DNA from: Brevundimonas subvibrioides
GTDB lineage: Bacteria; Pseudomonadota; Alphaproteobacteria; Caulobacterales; Caulobacteraceae
DNA: 64,000 nucleotides
Direction of reading: 5' to 3'
Assembly: GCF_002280785.1 (NCBI RefSeq)
Contig: NZ_NCEQ01000003.1
Span: forward strand, 124,001-188,000
The position numbers and the translations under genes are program-made. The number at the start of each line of letters is the position of its first letter. Within the stretch, counting starts at the first letter, position 1. Below the pieces are notes generated by a model. It was not told where the DNA came from. It did not search any database and worked only from the letters and a program-made list of their open reading frames with translations. Shown one piece after another: positions 7,569 through 16,200 of the stretch.

Positions 7569-9398
7569 ATGACAGGCGGGCACGGCGGCGGCGATTACAA
7601 GGATCTGGTCGTGTTCCTGGCGGCGGCGGGGGTGGTCGTGCCGCTGTTCAACCGCTGGAAAGTCAGCCCCGTACTCGGCTTCCTCGCGGCGGGCGTTCTG
7701 CTGGGGCCGGACGGGCTCGGCCGGTTCGCGGACGTGGTCCCCTGGCTTTCCTGGCTGACCATCGACGACGCCGACCAGCTGGCCCAGTTGTCGGAACTGG
7801 GCGTCGCCTTCCTGCTGTTCATGATCGGGCTGGAGCTGTCCTGGGAGCGGTTGAAGGCGATGCGCCGGCTCGTCTTCGGCTTCGGCCTGATGCAGGTCGT
7901 CCTCTGTTCCGCCGTCCTGGCCGGCGCCTTCATGCTGCTGGGCCAGCCCCTGGCCGGCGCCGCCGTGCTCGGCATGGGGCTTGCGCTGTCGTCGACGGCC
8001 GTCGTCCTGCCGGTCATGGCCGAGCGGGGCCGCATGCGGGGCGTGGTCGGTCGTTCCACCTTCGCCGCCCTCCTGGCCCAGGACCTGGCGGTCGCCCCGA
8101 TCCTGATCACGGTCACCGTGCTGACGGCTCTATCGGCGGCCGGCGGAGACCTGTCGCCCTCCGTTCTCGGCCCCGCCCTGCTGACACTGGCGCCCGCCGC
8201 CGTCGGCCTGGCCCTGATCGTCCTCGTGGGGCGCCTCGGCCTGCGTCCCCTGTTCCGGTCGGTGGCCAGGAGCCGGACCAGGTCCGGCGGCGGCAGCCAG
8301 GAACTGTTTGTCGCCCTGTGTCTGCTGGTCGTGGTGGGCGCCGGTGTCGCCGCCCAGGCGGCGGGCCTGTCGATGAGCCTCGGCGCCCTGATCGCCGGCA
8401 TCCTCCTGGCCGAGACCGAGTATCGCCGCGAGATCGAGATCAATATCGAACCGTTCAAAGGCCTGTTGCTCGGAGTCTTCTTCGTCGGCGTGGGCATCGG
8501 TCTGGACCTCGATGTCGTCGCCGCCGAGCCTGTTCTGGTGTTCGGTCTGGCTCTCGGGGTCATCACCATCAAGGCGGTGCTGATCTTCGGCCTGGCCCGG
8601 GCCTGGGGACTGTCGGCGCGCACCGCGATCGAGACCGCTCTTGTGCTGGGACCGGCGGGGGAGTTCGCCTTCGTCATCGTCAACACCAGTCTGGTGGAGG
8701 GCGTGGCGACGCCGGCCTTCACCCAGGCCGTCCTGGTCGCCGCCACCATCAGCATGTTCGCGGTCCCCCTGATGGCGCTGCTGGGCCAGAGACTGGCCCG
8801 GTCCACGTCCGCGCCGCCTGTCGCTGCCCTGTTGCCGGACTCCGGACCGGGTTCGAAGGACGCCTCCGTCCTGATCGTCGGCTTCGGCCGCGTCGGCCGT
8901 CTGGTGGCCGAGATGCTGGCGGAGCACGGCCAGAGCTTCATCGCGGTGGACACCGATCCGGCCGCCGTGGCCGCCGGCCGCCGCGACGGCTACGATGTCT
9001 CCTACGGCGACGCGGCCCGCTCCGAAATGCTGTCGCTGTGCGGGATCGGGACGATCAAGGCCCTGGTCGTCACCATGGACGCCCCGACCAAGGTCGACGA
9101 TGTCGTGATCGCCGCTCGGGCTCTCCGAGACGATCTGATCGTCATCGCCCGCGCCCGGGACGACCGCCATGCGGCGCGCCTCTATGGTCTCGGCGTGACC
9201 GACGCCGTGCCGGAGACCACCGAAGCCAGTCTTCAGCTGGCGGAGAACACCCTGGTCGACCTGGGCGTGCCTATGGGCCTGGTGCTCGCCTCGATCCACG
9301 AGCGTCGCGACAAGTACCGGGCGGTGTTCCAGGCGGCGATCCCCGAGGCCCGGCGCAACCGCAAGACCCGGGCGCTCCGGGCCGGCCCCAGGCCTTAA
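7569..9398 (+). CDS. Kef-type monovalent cation:proton antiporter (CPA2) with TrkA-N domain
   Basis: A 609-residue inner-membrane antiporter of the CPA2/KefB-KefC group, likely exchanging K+ for H+. The first about 400 residues form roughly 12 membrane segments, beginning LVVFLAAAGVVVPLFNRW and including the typical ELGVAFLLFMIGLELSW, LSSTAVVLPVM and GPAGEFAFVIVN. A cytosolic regulator of K+ conductance (TrkA-N) domain follows, with the nucleotide-binding motif IVGFGRVGRLVAE (about 436-448) and the acidic end of strand 2 (AVDTDPAAV). KefB/KefC of E. coli are gated by glutathione adducts; whether this one is cannot be told. The gene has its own strong ribosome binding site inside a hairpin (7546-7567). 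No KefG/KefF-type ancillary gene is next to it. Confidence 0.92.
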   Translation: MTGGHGGGDYKDLVVFLAAAGVVVPLFNRWKVSPVLGFLAAGVLLGPDGLGRFADVVPWLSWLTIDDADQLAQLSELGVAFLLFMIGLELSWERLKAMRRLVFGFGLMQVVLCSAVLAGAFMLLGQPLAGAAVLGMGLALSSTAVVLPVMAERGRMRGVVGRSTFAALLAQDLAVAPILITVTVLTALSAAGGDLSPSVLGPALLTLAPAAVGLALIVLVGRLGLRPLFRSVARSRTRSGGGSQELFVALCLLVVVGAGVAAQAAGLSMSLGALIAGILLAETEYRREIEINIEPFKGLLLGVFFVGVGIGLDLDVVAAEPVLVFGLALGVITIKAVLIFGLARAWGLSARTAIETALVLGPAGEFAFVIVNTSLVEGVATPAFTQAVLVAATISMFAVPLMALLGQRLARSTSAPPVAALLPDSGPGSKDASVLIVGFGRVGRLVAEMLAEHGQSFIAVDTDPAAVAAGRRDGYDVSYGDAARSEMLSLCGIGTIKALVVTMDAPTKVDDVVIAARALRDDLIVIARARDDRHAARLYGLGVTDAVPETTEASLQLAENTLVDLGVPMGLVLASIHERRDKYRAVFQAAIPEARRNRKTRALRAGPRP

Positions 9399-9584
9399 CC
9401 AGAAACACGACCCATTTTGGTCATCGTTCCGTGATCAAAGCCCGCCTCCCCCCGGGGCTCGGCGTTGCACGGGTCGCTATCTCACGTCCGTATCCGTGAC
9501 GTGATCGACCCAGTGTCTGCCCCTTCTGTCCATCTCCTTCGCGGACCCCCGCCGTGAAGCGTCAGCCACAGAGTATTCGTGTTC

Positions 9585-10235
9585 ATGCGTGAGTCCGCGT
9601 CGACCGCCACCCCCTCCAACCTCGAAGCGCAGCCCCGGCTGAATCGCCGCCAGGCCGCCAAGGTGCGCACGCGCCAGAAGGTCCTGGACGCCGCTCGCGG
9701 CCTGTTCGCAGAGCGCGGCTACGAGCCCGCCACCATCCGCGACATCGCCAAGGGCGCGGGCATGTCCACCGGCGCGGTGTTCGCCAACTTCCAGGACAAG
9801 GCCGAACTGTTCGAGGCCGTCCTGACCGAGGACATGGCCGGCCTGGGCCAGGTCATGCTCAACGGCGCTGGCGACGGCTCGACCCGTGATCGCCTCGTCA
9901 ACGCCCTGACCGCCGGCTACCACGGCTCCATCGACCAGTTGCCGCTGTTCCAGGCCATCGTCGCCCGCTCGTGGTTCCAGCCCGTCGCCGCCGAGACCCG
10001 CCAGCGCGCCGCGACGCAAGGGTTGACCGACGTCATCTCCGACATCCTGCGCGCCGGTATCGGCGCCGGCGAGATCAGGCAGGACGCCGATATCGCCCTG
10101 CTGACCGAGCTGACCTGGGATGCCTATCTGTCGAACTACCGCCGCGCCGCCTATGACGGCTGGACCGTGGACCAGCTGGCCGACCACATCGCCCGCCAGG
10201 TCGACGCCCTGCTGGCCGGCGTCAGCACGAAATAG
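9585..10235 (+). CDS. TetR/AcrR family transcriptional regulator
   Basis: A 216-residue TetR-type repressor. The helix-turn-helix lies near residues 40-75: RQKVLDAARGLFAERGYEPA followed by TIRDIAKGAGMSTGAVFANF, a canonical TetR_N pattern (the usual Y in GxxYxHF is replaced by GAVFANF, which occurs in many members). The ligand-binding C-terminal domain has no recognisable specificity. I prefer the ATG at 9585 over the GTG at 9579. It is convergent with the Rieske oxygenase gene and preceded by a 186-bp gap without another gene. Its targets cannot be read from the sequence; the divergent antiporter is not adjacent head-to-head, so regulation of that gene is not implied. Confidence 0.88.
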   Translation: MRESASTATPSNLEAQPRLNRRQAAKVRTRQKVLDAARGLFAERGYEPATIRDIAKGAGMSTGAVFANFQDKAELFEAVLTEDMAGLGQVMLNGAGDGSTRDRLVNALTAGYHGSIDQLPLFQAIVARSWFQPVAAETRQRAATQGLTDVISDILRAGIGAGEIRQDADIALLTELTWDAYLSNYRRAAYDGWTVDQLADHIARQVDALLAGVSTK

Positions 10236-10240
10236 TCCCG

Positions 10241-10261
10241 GGAAGAGCCTTCAGCTCTTCC
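10241..10261. terminator. Possible shared hairpin between convergent genes
   Basis: GGAAGAGC (10241-10248) and GCTCTTCC (10254-10261) form a perfect 8-bp stem with a 5-nt loop. It lies between the stop codons of the TetR gene and the Rieske gene and overlaps the last codons of the latter. No T-run follows on either strand, so it is only a weak terminator candidate. Confidence 0.35.
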
Positions 10262-11399
10262 ACTTCAGGATCGCCGGCTTGACCGGATTGGAGAAGCCGC
10301 GCCCCTCAGCGCGGCTTTTCTGCCATTCGCGCTTCAGCTGCTGGTACCATTTCGCCTGTTTGTCGGCGTCGTCGATCCAGATCAGGGCGGGGTCATAGCG
10401 CAGCCCCTCGTTCTGCAGGTTCACCATCCCGCCGTCCTGCTTCAGGAAGGCGGCGACGCCCATCCTCAGGAAGGGCCTGGCCAGACCGAACACCCAGTGG
10501 TCGGACCAGAAGATCTGGGTGATCCGGGTCTTCGTCCCGGTGACGGGCGTCAGACAGGTCAGGGCCAGGACCTGTTTCGCTCCAACCTGGATATGCTCCC
10601 AGCGATAGCCGGGCAGGCGGAAGGTGATCTCGGTCGCGGGCGCCCCGCCCAGGACCCTGTAGGCGCGCGAGTTCGACGACGGCGCGTGACGGACCATGGC
10701 GAAGCCGAGCTCCCGAGGCTCGAAGGCCTTGGACTTCTCGTGCATCGACTGCTCGGAGCGCCACCACCACTGCTGATGCACATAGGGCCCATGGGCGGGG
10801 TCCATCAGGCCGACGACCGCGTGGTCGATATGGCTGTCGAAATCCATCCACTCGACGAGTTTCGCCTCCCCGCCGACGACGCCGGGGAAGGTCGGCGGCG
10901 GATGATCGGGCTCGGCGTCCGAGCGGGGATCGGCGTGGACGAAGACGAACACCATCCCCTGGCTCTCGACCACCGGATAGGACCGCACCCGGACCCGTTC
11001 GACCTCGAACGGTTGTTCGTCCACCAGCGACGGGATGGCGGCGCAGACCCCGTCGGTGCGGAAGCGCCAGCCATGGTAGCAGCACTCGACCGTCTCGGGC
11101 TCGCCCGGCTTCTGGACCAGACGGCCGGCCGACAGGGGCGCGGCGCGGTGCGGACAGATGTCGCGCAGGGCATAGACCTGACCCGCCCGCGTCCGCCCGA
11201 CCAGCACCGGTTCGCCCAGCAGTTCGTGGCGCGTCAGCGAGGCCTCTGCGACGTCGCGCGACAGGGCGACGAAATACCAGGTGTCCAGCACGAACCCCTT
11301 GCCGAAGGCTGCGGGCGGGGCTTTCGCCTCGGGAACGGCGGCGGGGCTTTCGGCAGGGTTCATGGGCGTCAGTCTAGACGTCGCCGGAGCTTTCGTCAT
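10251..11399 (-). CDS. Rieske 2Fe-2S ring-hydroxylating oxygenase alpha subunit
   Basis: A 382-residue oxygenase component. The N-terminal Rieske domain binds a 2Fe-2S cluster through CPH (C82, H84) and CCYH (C106, H109). The C-terminal catalytic domain has the mononuclear iron triad in DFDSHIDHAVVGLMDPAHG. Such enzymes hydroxylate or demethylate aromatic or other hydrophobic substrates using electrons from a separate reductase, which is not encoded nearby. The protein resembles the PaO/vanillate O-demethylase-like single-subunit group more than the multi-subunit dioxygenases; the substrate is unknown. The start at 11399 is uncertain: an in-frame ATG 12 codons later (11363) begins MNPAESPAAV. 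It is divergent from a secreted hydrolase gene and convergent with a TetR gene. Confidence 0.85.
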   Translation of the reverse strand: MTKAPATSRLTPMNPAESPAAVPEAKAPPAAFGKGFVLDTWYFVALSRDVAEASLTRHELLGEPVLVGRTRAGQVYALRDICPHRAAPLSAGRLVQKPGEPETVECCYHGWRFRTDGVCAAIPSLVDEQPFEVERVRVRSYPVVESQGMVFVFVHADPRSDAEPDHPPPTFPGVVGGEAKLVEWMDFDSHIDHAVVGLMDPAHGPYVHQQWWWRSEQSMHEKSKAFEPRELGFAMVRHAPSSNSRAYRVLGGAPATEITFRLPGYRWEHIQVGAKQVLALTCLTPVTGTKTRITQIFWSDHWVFGLARPFLRMGVAAFLKQDGGMVNLQNEGLRYDPALIWIDDADKQAKWYQQLKREWQKSRAEGRGFSNPVKPAILKWKS

Positions 11400-11495
11400 T
11401 CTCCCGCCTTGCCGAACGCATCCGATGTCGCCAACTGCGACGACAAGGGTCGGAAAGGTCGGCGCATCGTCAGGCCAAAGTCAGGAAGACGCATC

Positions 11496-12449
11496 ATGAA
11501 CAGCCAGATCCTCACCGGCCTCGTCGCCGCCCTCGGCCTGATGGCCAACTTCGCCCTCGTCGGCCCGGCGAGCGCCCAGGACGGACATGCCGCCCATGCC
11601 GCCGACCACAGCCATCACCACGCCGACTTCGAGTCGACCCGCATGCACGTCCGGGTGGACGGCGAAGCCGGCCCGGGCGTGCGCGACATCATCCTGATTC
11701 CCGGCCTCAGCTCCTCGCCGGAGGTGTGGCAGGGCACGGTCGATCATCTGGGCGGCGGATGGCGCGTCCACCGCATCCATATCCAGGGCTTCGCCGGCGC
11801 GCCGGTTGAGGGCAACGCCGAGGGCCCCGTCGCCGCGCCCGTGGCCGAGGAAATCGCCCGCTACATCTCCGAACAGGGCCTGGATAGGCCGGTGGTCGTC
11901 GGCCATTCGATGGGCGGCACGATCGGCATGATGCTCGCCGCCCGCCATCCGGACGCGGTCGGCAAGCTGATGGTCGTCGACATGGTGCCCTTCATGGGGG
12001 CCATGTTCGGCGCGCCCGGCGCCACGGCCGAGAGCATCGCGCCTGTCGCCGAGCAGGTCTATCAGGGCATGGCGACCGCCGCCCCGGCCGAGTACTACGC
12101 CCGCGGCGCCGCCTCGATTACCGGCATGATCAACACGGAATCGAAGCGCGCCGGTCCGCTGGAAGACGGGGCGACCAGTGACCAGCAGGTCTCCTCGCGC
12201 GCGTTCCGCGAATTGATCCTGACCGACCTGCGGCCCGAACTGGCCCGCATTACGGCCCCGACCGAGGTCTTGTATGTGAAGTTCAACGACGCCCGGATGA
12301 CCAACGAGATCACCGACATGATCTACCAGGCCTCCTTCGCCGGCCTGCCGGGCGTGGCCTTGAAGCGGATCGACGACAGCGCCCACTTCATCTTCCTGGA
12401 CCAGCCCGAGGCCTTCCATGCCCGGCTGGACGCCTTCCTCGCCGAATGA
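11496..12449 (+). CDS. Exported alpha/beta hydrolase with histidine-rich N-terminus
   Basis: A 317-residue alpha/beta-hydrolase fold protein. A signal peptide (residues 1-28, ending PASAQD) is followed by an unusual histidine-rich stretch, HAAHAADHSHHHADF (about 31-45), that could bind metal. The hydrolase core starts with the oxyanion-type segment IILIPGLSSS; the nucleophile elbow is GHSMGG (S138), and the catalytic histidine is in DDSAHFIFLDQP near the C-terminus. Substrate unknown. The start was chosen at the ATG following AGGAAG because it opens the signal peptide; the open frame extends much further upstream, but only as the antisense of the Rieske gene. Its stop overlaps the methyltransferase start by four bases (ATGA), indicating a two-gene operon. 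Confidence 0.87.
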   Translation: MNSQILTGLVAALGLMANFALVGPASAQDGHAAHAADHSHHHADFESTRMHVRVDGEAGPGVRDIILIPGLSSSPEVWQGTVDHLGGGWRVHRIHIQGFAGAPVEGNAEGPVAAPVAEEIARYISEQGLDRPVVVGHSMGGTIGMMLAARHPDAVGKLMVVDMVPFMGAMFGAPGATAESIAPVAEQVYQGMATAAPAEYYARGAASITGMINTESKRAGPLEDGATSDQQVSSRAFRELILTDLRPELARITAPTEVLYVKFNDARMTNEITDMIYQASFAGLPGVALKRIDDSAHFIFLDQPEAFHARLDAFLAE

Positions 12450-13069
12450 GCGATCCGGTCGCCCCCGGCGTCTTCGATGCTGCGGCCGACATCGTCGACC
12501 TCTACGATCGGCGGTCCAGCGACTGGATCGCCGATCGCGGCGCGGTTCTGACCGAAGCCGACCGGCTCTGGCTGGATCGCTTCACCGCCTCTCTGGCGCC
12601 GGGCGACACGGTGCTCGACGTCGGCTGCGGCTCGGGGCGGCCGATGGCGGCGGCCCTGCTGGATCGAGGGTTCAAGGTCACGGGCGTGGACTCCTCGGCC
12701 CGGCTCGCCGCCCACGCGGCGGCCGACCTGCCGACCGGCCGTTTCCTTCAGGCCGACATGCGCACGCTGAAGCTCGGCCAGACCTTCGCCGGCGTTCTCG
12801 CCTGGCACAGCCTGTTCCATCTCTCACCCGAGGATCAGCGGCTGGCCCTGCCGGGTCTCCTCGCCCACTGCGCGCCGAGGTCTGTGGTGATGTTCTCGTC
12901 CGGCCCTCGCCTCGGCCACGCCATGGGCGAATGGCGAGGCGAGCCCCTCTATCACGGCAGTCTGGAGCCCGGGGCCTACGAAGCGGAACTCGCCAAGCAC
13001 GGGTTTTGGATTGAATCCGGCGTCCGGGCGGACGACGGGTCGGTCTGGCTCGCCCGTCGCGATGGATGA
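12446..13069 (+). CDS. Class I SAM-dependent methyltransferase
   Basis: A 207-residue methyltransferase of the Rossmann-like class I fold. Motif I is TVLDVGCGSGRP (residues 55-66), followed by the acidic residue ending strand 2 (VTGVDSS, D near 82) and the post-I DMRTLKL segment. The C-terminal half contains FSSGPRLGHAMGEWRGEPLY, a pattern typical of small Methyltransf_25/11 proteins. Substrate unknown. It is translationally coupled to the preceding hydrolase by an ATGA overlap. An intrinsic terminator lies about 65 bases after the stop. Confidence 0.88.
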   Translation: MSDPVAPGVFDAAADIVDLYDRRSSDWIADRGAVLTEADRLWLDRFTASLAPGDTVLDVGCGSGRPMAAALLDRGFKVTGVDSSARLAAHAAADLPTGRFLQADMRTLKLGQTFAGVLAWHSLFHLSPEDQRLALPGLLAHCAPRSVVMFSSGPRLGHAMGEWRGEPLYHGSLEPGAYEAELAKHGFWIESGVRADDGSVWLARRDG

Positions 13070-13117
13070 TCGTTAAGACCCGCGCCATCGTTTCGGCCGA
13101 AAGAACCATCACGCTGA

Positions 13118-13132
13118 CGTGAAGTCTTCACG
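13118..13132. promoter_or_regulatory. Palindrome upstream of penicillin-binding protein 1A
   Basis: CGTGAAG-T-CTTCACG is a perfect 7-bp inverted repeat around one central base. It lies 67 bp before the penicillin-binding protein start and directly before a terminator hairpin. It may be a regulator binding site; no known motif is recognised. Confidence 0.35.
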
Positions 13133-13156
13133 CGCCGTTCACCACAACGGCGTTTT
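13133..13156 (+). terminator. Intrinsic terminator after the methyltransferase gene
   Basis: CGCCGTT (13133-13139) pairs with AACGGCG (13146-13152) across a 6-nt loop and is followed by TTTT. It should end the hydrolase-methyltransferase operon before the penicillin-binding protein gene. Confidence 0.7.
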
Positions 13157-13198
13157 GGTAGGCGATGCGAACGGCTATGACGGCCGGGGTTTCTGAGG

Positions 13199-15304
13199 AT
13201 GTCGATGGCCGGTCCGGGGTTCGGAAACAGGAATGCGGGCGGCGGGGCCAGACCGGCGCGCACCCGGCTGCAGCAGGTCCTCTACTGGGGCTCGGTGCTG
13301 GCCGTCTGGGGCGCCATCTTCCTGGTGGTCTTCTTCGCCGTGTTCGCGCGCGGCCTGCCGGACACCTCGGCTCTCTATGGCATCGATCGCCAGCCCTCGA
13401 TCACCTATCTGGACCGGAACGGCGCCCTGATCGCCACGCGCGGCTCGCAGCAGGCGCCGCCCGCCGATCTCGAGGCCCTGCCCGAGTACGTCCCGGCGGC
13501 CTTCATCGCCATCGAGGACCAGCGCTTCTACTGGCATCCGGGGTTCGACCCGATCGGCATGACCCGGGCCATGGCCGCGAACATGCGCGCCGGCCGGATT
13601 GTCCAGGGCGGTTCGACCCTGACCCAGCAACTGGCCAAGAACCTGTTCCTGACCCCTGACCAGAACGTGCGCCGCAAGGTGCAGGAGCTGATGCTGGCCG
13701 TCTGGCTGGAGCTGAAATTCTCCAAACAGGAGATCCTCGCCCTCTATCTCAACCGCGTCTATTTCGGCGCCGGCGCCTATGGGATCGAGGCGGCGTCGCA
13801 ACGCTATTTCGACAAGTCGGCCAAGGACCTGACCGTGGGCGAGGCCGCCCTCCTGGCCGGCCTGCTCAAGGCGCCGTCGCGCTACTCGCCGGTGTCGGAG
13901 CACAAGCGCGCCGCCGCCCGCGCCACCGTCGTGCTGGACGAGATGCAGGAGTCCGGCGTCATCACGCCCGAACAACGCGCCGCCGCCGTGCTGGAGCCGG
14001 TTCGCGTGTCGCGGACGCTGGCGACCCAGCACGCCCAGTATTTCATCGACTGGCTCGACAAGGAGATCCGCGGCCTCGTCGGCGAGCCGACCGAGGACAT
14101 GATCGTCGAGACGACCCTGGACCTGACCCTGCAGACGGCGGCCGAACGCAATGTCCGCCGCATCCTGGACCGCGACGCCTCGCGCGGCGTCCAGCAGGCG
14201 GCCCTGGTGGCCCTGGACGGCGACGGCCGGGTGCGCGCCATGATCGGCGGCGCATCCTATGCCGACAGCCAGTTCAACCGCGCCGTCGACGCTCGCCGTC
14301 AGGCCGGCTCGGCGTGGAAACCCTTCGTCTATCTGGCGGCCATGGAGGCCGGCTACACGCCCGAGACCCCGGTGGTCGACGAGCCGGTCCGCATCGGCAA
14401 CTGGAGCCCGCGCAACTACTCCGGGACCTTCGCCGGCGAGATGACCCTGGCCAACGCCGTGGCCCAGTCGACCAATACGGTCGCCGCCTATGTCGCCGAC
14501 CAGATCGGTCGCGACAGCGTGGCCCGGGCCGCGCGCCGCCTGGGCATCTCCTCACGCATCGGACTGGAGCCGGCCATGGCCCTGGGGGCCGTCGAGGTCT
14601 CGCCGATCGACATGGCCACCGCCTATGACGCCTTCGCCAATGGCGGCCGGCGGGTCGAGGCCTATGGCATCAGCCGCATCCGCACCCCCCAGGGTCGGGT
14701 CATCTACCAGCGCGGCGCCCGCGACGCGGCCTCGGGTCAGGCGATCAACAATCCGTCGCTCTACTATATGAACCAGATGCTGCGGGGCGTGGTGACGAGC
14801 GGCACGGCCCGGTCGGCGGCGATCTCCGGCCGCGACATCGCGGGCAAGACGGGCACGACCTCGGACTACAAGGACGCCTGGTTCGTCGGCTACACCGGCG
14901 GCTTCGTCACCGCCGTCTGGGTCGGCAAGGACGACAACACCGCCATGCGCGGCGTGACCGGCGGCGCGGCCCCGGCGGCGATCTGGAAGGGCTTCATGGA
15001 GGCGGCCCTGCCGCGCCTGAACGTCCAGCCGATCCCCAACGGTCCGCCGATGCCGGACGGCTGGGTCGCGCCGGATCCGATCGGCGACCTGATCGGCGAC
15101 GTGGAGGATCCCTACGGCGACTCCACTGTCCTGCCGGGCGGCGTCGACCCGAACCAGGGCGAGCCCTATGATCCGCGCGCGTCCGTCGAGGAACCCCGCC
15201 GCGATCCCGCGCCCGCCGAGCGTCCCCGGCGCGACGACCCGCCGGACCAGCGCCCCGAACCCGAGGCTCGGCCGGAAAAAGAGAACAACCCGCTGTTCTT
15301 CTGA
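13199..15304 (+). CDS. Penicillin-binding protein 1A (bifunctional transglycosylase/transpeptidase)
   Basis: A 701-residue class A penicillin-binding protein that polymerises glycan strands and cross-links peptidoglycan in the periplasm. After a basic cytoplasmic tail, one membrane anchor spans about residues 24-50. The glycosyltransferase (GT51) domain shows AFIAIEDQRFYWHPGFDP (about 101-118), GGSTLTQQLAKNLFL and the KVQELMLAVWLE segment. The transpeptidase domain has the active-site SxxK in GSAWKPF (about 370-376), the SxN-type motif QSTNT and KTGT (about 549-552). The last about 60 residues are rich in Pro, Asp, Glu and Arg and are probably disordered. It lacks the long OB insertion of E. 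coli PBP1a. It is followed by a large inverted repeat. Confidence 0.94.
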   Translation: MSMAGPGFGNRNAGGGARPARTRLQQVLYWGSVLAVWGAIFLVVFFAVFARGLPDTSALYGIDRQPSITYLDRNGALIATRGSQQAPPADLEALPEYVPAAFIAIEDQRFYWHPGFDPIGMTRAMAANMRAGRIVQGGSTLTQQLAKNLFLTPDQNVRRKVQELMLAVWLELKFSKQEILALYLNRVYFGAGAYGIEAASQRYFDKSAKDLTVGEAALLAGLLKAPSRYSPVSEHKRAAARATVVLDEMQESGVITPEQRAAAVLEPVRVSRTLATQHAQYFIDWLDKEIRGLVGEPTEDMIVETTLDLTLQTAAERNVRRILDRDASRGVQQAALVALDGDGRVRAMIGGASYADSQFNRAVDARRQAGSAWKPFVYLAAMEAGYTPETPVVDEPVRIGNWSPRNYSGTFAGEMTLANAVAQSTNTVAAYVADQIGRDSVARAARRLGISSRIGLEPAMALGAVEVSPIDMATAYDAFANGGRRVEAYGISRIRTPQGRVIYQRGARDAASGQAINNPSLYYMNQMLRGVVTSGTARSAAISGRDIAGKTGTTSDYKDAWFVGYTGGFVTAVWVGKDDNTAMRGVTGGAAPAAIWKGFMEAALPRLNVQPIPNGPPMPDGWVAPDPIGDLIGDVEDPYGDSTVLPGGVDPNQGEPYDPRASVEEPRRDPAPAERPRRDDPPDQRPEPEARPEKENNPLFF

Positions 15305-15307
15305 GTT

Positions 15308-15468
15308 TCCTTCTCCCCTTGCGGGAGAAGGTGGCCGAGCGAAGCGAGGTCGGATGAGGGGTCGCGCAGACCTCGAAGGTCAGCGCTTGATCACACCAAT
15401 CCGGCCGCCGGTGTGACCCCTCATCCGTCAGCCTTCGGCTGCCACCTTCTCCCGCAAGGGGAGAAGGA
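15308..15468. repeat. Long intergenic inverted repeat between convergent genes
   Basis: The left arm (CCTTCTCCCCTTGCGGGAGAAGG, then GTGGCCGAGCGAAGCGAGGT and CGGATGAGGGGTC) is complementary to the right arm (GACCCCTCATCCG ... GCCACCTTCTCCCGCAAGGGG). Each arm also contains a smaller hairpin. It separates the convergent penicillin-binding protein and YgjP-like genes and is nearly the same element as the one at 20473. A terminator-like role is likely. Confidence 0.88.
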
Positions 15469-15474
15469 TCGATG

Positions 15475-16200
15475 TCACCGCCCCACGGCGTGCAGCGCCG
15501 CCCCGTGGTCGCGCAGCCAGGCGCGGAAGGGTCGGTGGTCGCCGACCAGCCCCTTGACCACAGACCAGTAGGCCGGGCTGTGGTCGGCATGGACCAGGTG
15601 CGCCACCTCGTGGGCGGCCAGATAGTCGAGCACCTCGGGCGGGGCCATGATCACCCGCCAGGAATAGCGGATTGAGCGCGACACCGGACTGCACGAGCCC
15701 CAGCGAGACGCCGGATCATTGATGGTCAGGGTCACGGGGCTCTGGCCCAGGGCACGAAGATGGAAATCGGTTCGGGTCTGGAGCGCTTCTCGCGCCGCCC
15801 GCTTCAGCAGGTTGACGACGCGCCGGGCGAACGCTTCGCCCTCACCGCCCGAAACGATGCGCAGGCCCTCCCGGCCTTCCACCAGCCGGGCCGCCCCCGC
15901 GCCGCCCGCGGCCTCCAGCGGGACCGTGACGCCGCGATAGGGAATGACGGCGCCGGGTTCGATCGCCGTCCCGCCGGGCCGCGCCGCCAGCCGCTCGGCG
16001 ATCCAGGCCGACTTGGTGCGCGCGAAGGCCACCGCATCGGCCAGCCGCCGCTCCGACGGGGCGATGGCCACGGCCTCGCCCTTGCGCGTATCGATGCGGA
16101 TCGAGATGCGCCGGGCGCGCGGATTGACGCTCAGGCGAAGGGCGTGGCCGCCCTCAAGCGGCAGCCGCTGACCGGTCTGATACTGCGCAGAGCTTTTCAT
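15475..16200 (-). CDS. YgjP-like (M48/DUF45) metallopeptidase
   Basis: A 241-residue protein of the YgjP/SprT-like group, a predicted zinc-dependent metallopeptidase. The C-terminal domain contains WGSCS (about 170), the zinc motif HEVAHLVHADHS (about 198-209), where HExxH gives two ligands and the later histidine the third, and the following PAYW segment. The N-terminal half is basic (LSVNPRARRISIRID) and of the type seen in the family. The physiological substrate is not known; some related operons contain restriction-modification genes, but none is here. Its start lies 47 bases inside the 3' end of the PHB depolymerase gene in a different frame; no in-frame ATG lies closer, so this overlap is probably real and the two are cotranscribed. 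Confidence 0.85.
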   Translation of the reverse strand: MKSSAQYQTGQRLPLEGGHALRLSVNPRARRISIRIDTRKGEAVAIAPSERRLADAVAFARTKSAWIAERLAARPGGTAIEPGAVIPYRGVTVPLEAAGGAGAARLVEGREGLRIVSGGEGEAFARRVVNLLKRAAREALQTRTDFHLRALGQSPVTLTINDPASRWGSCSPVSRSIRYSWRVIMAPPEVLDYLAAHEVAHLVHADHSPAYWSVVKGLVGDHRPFRAWLRDHGAALHAVGR

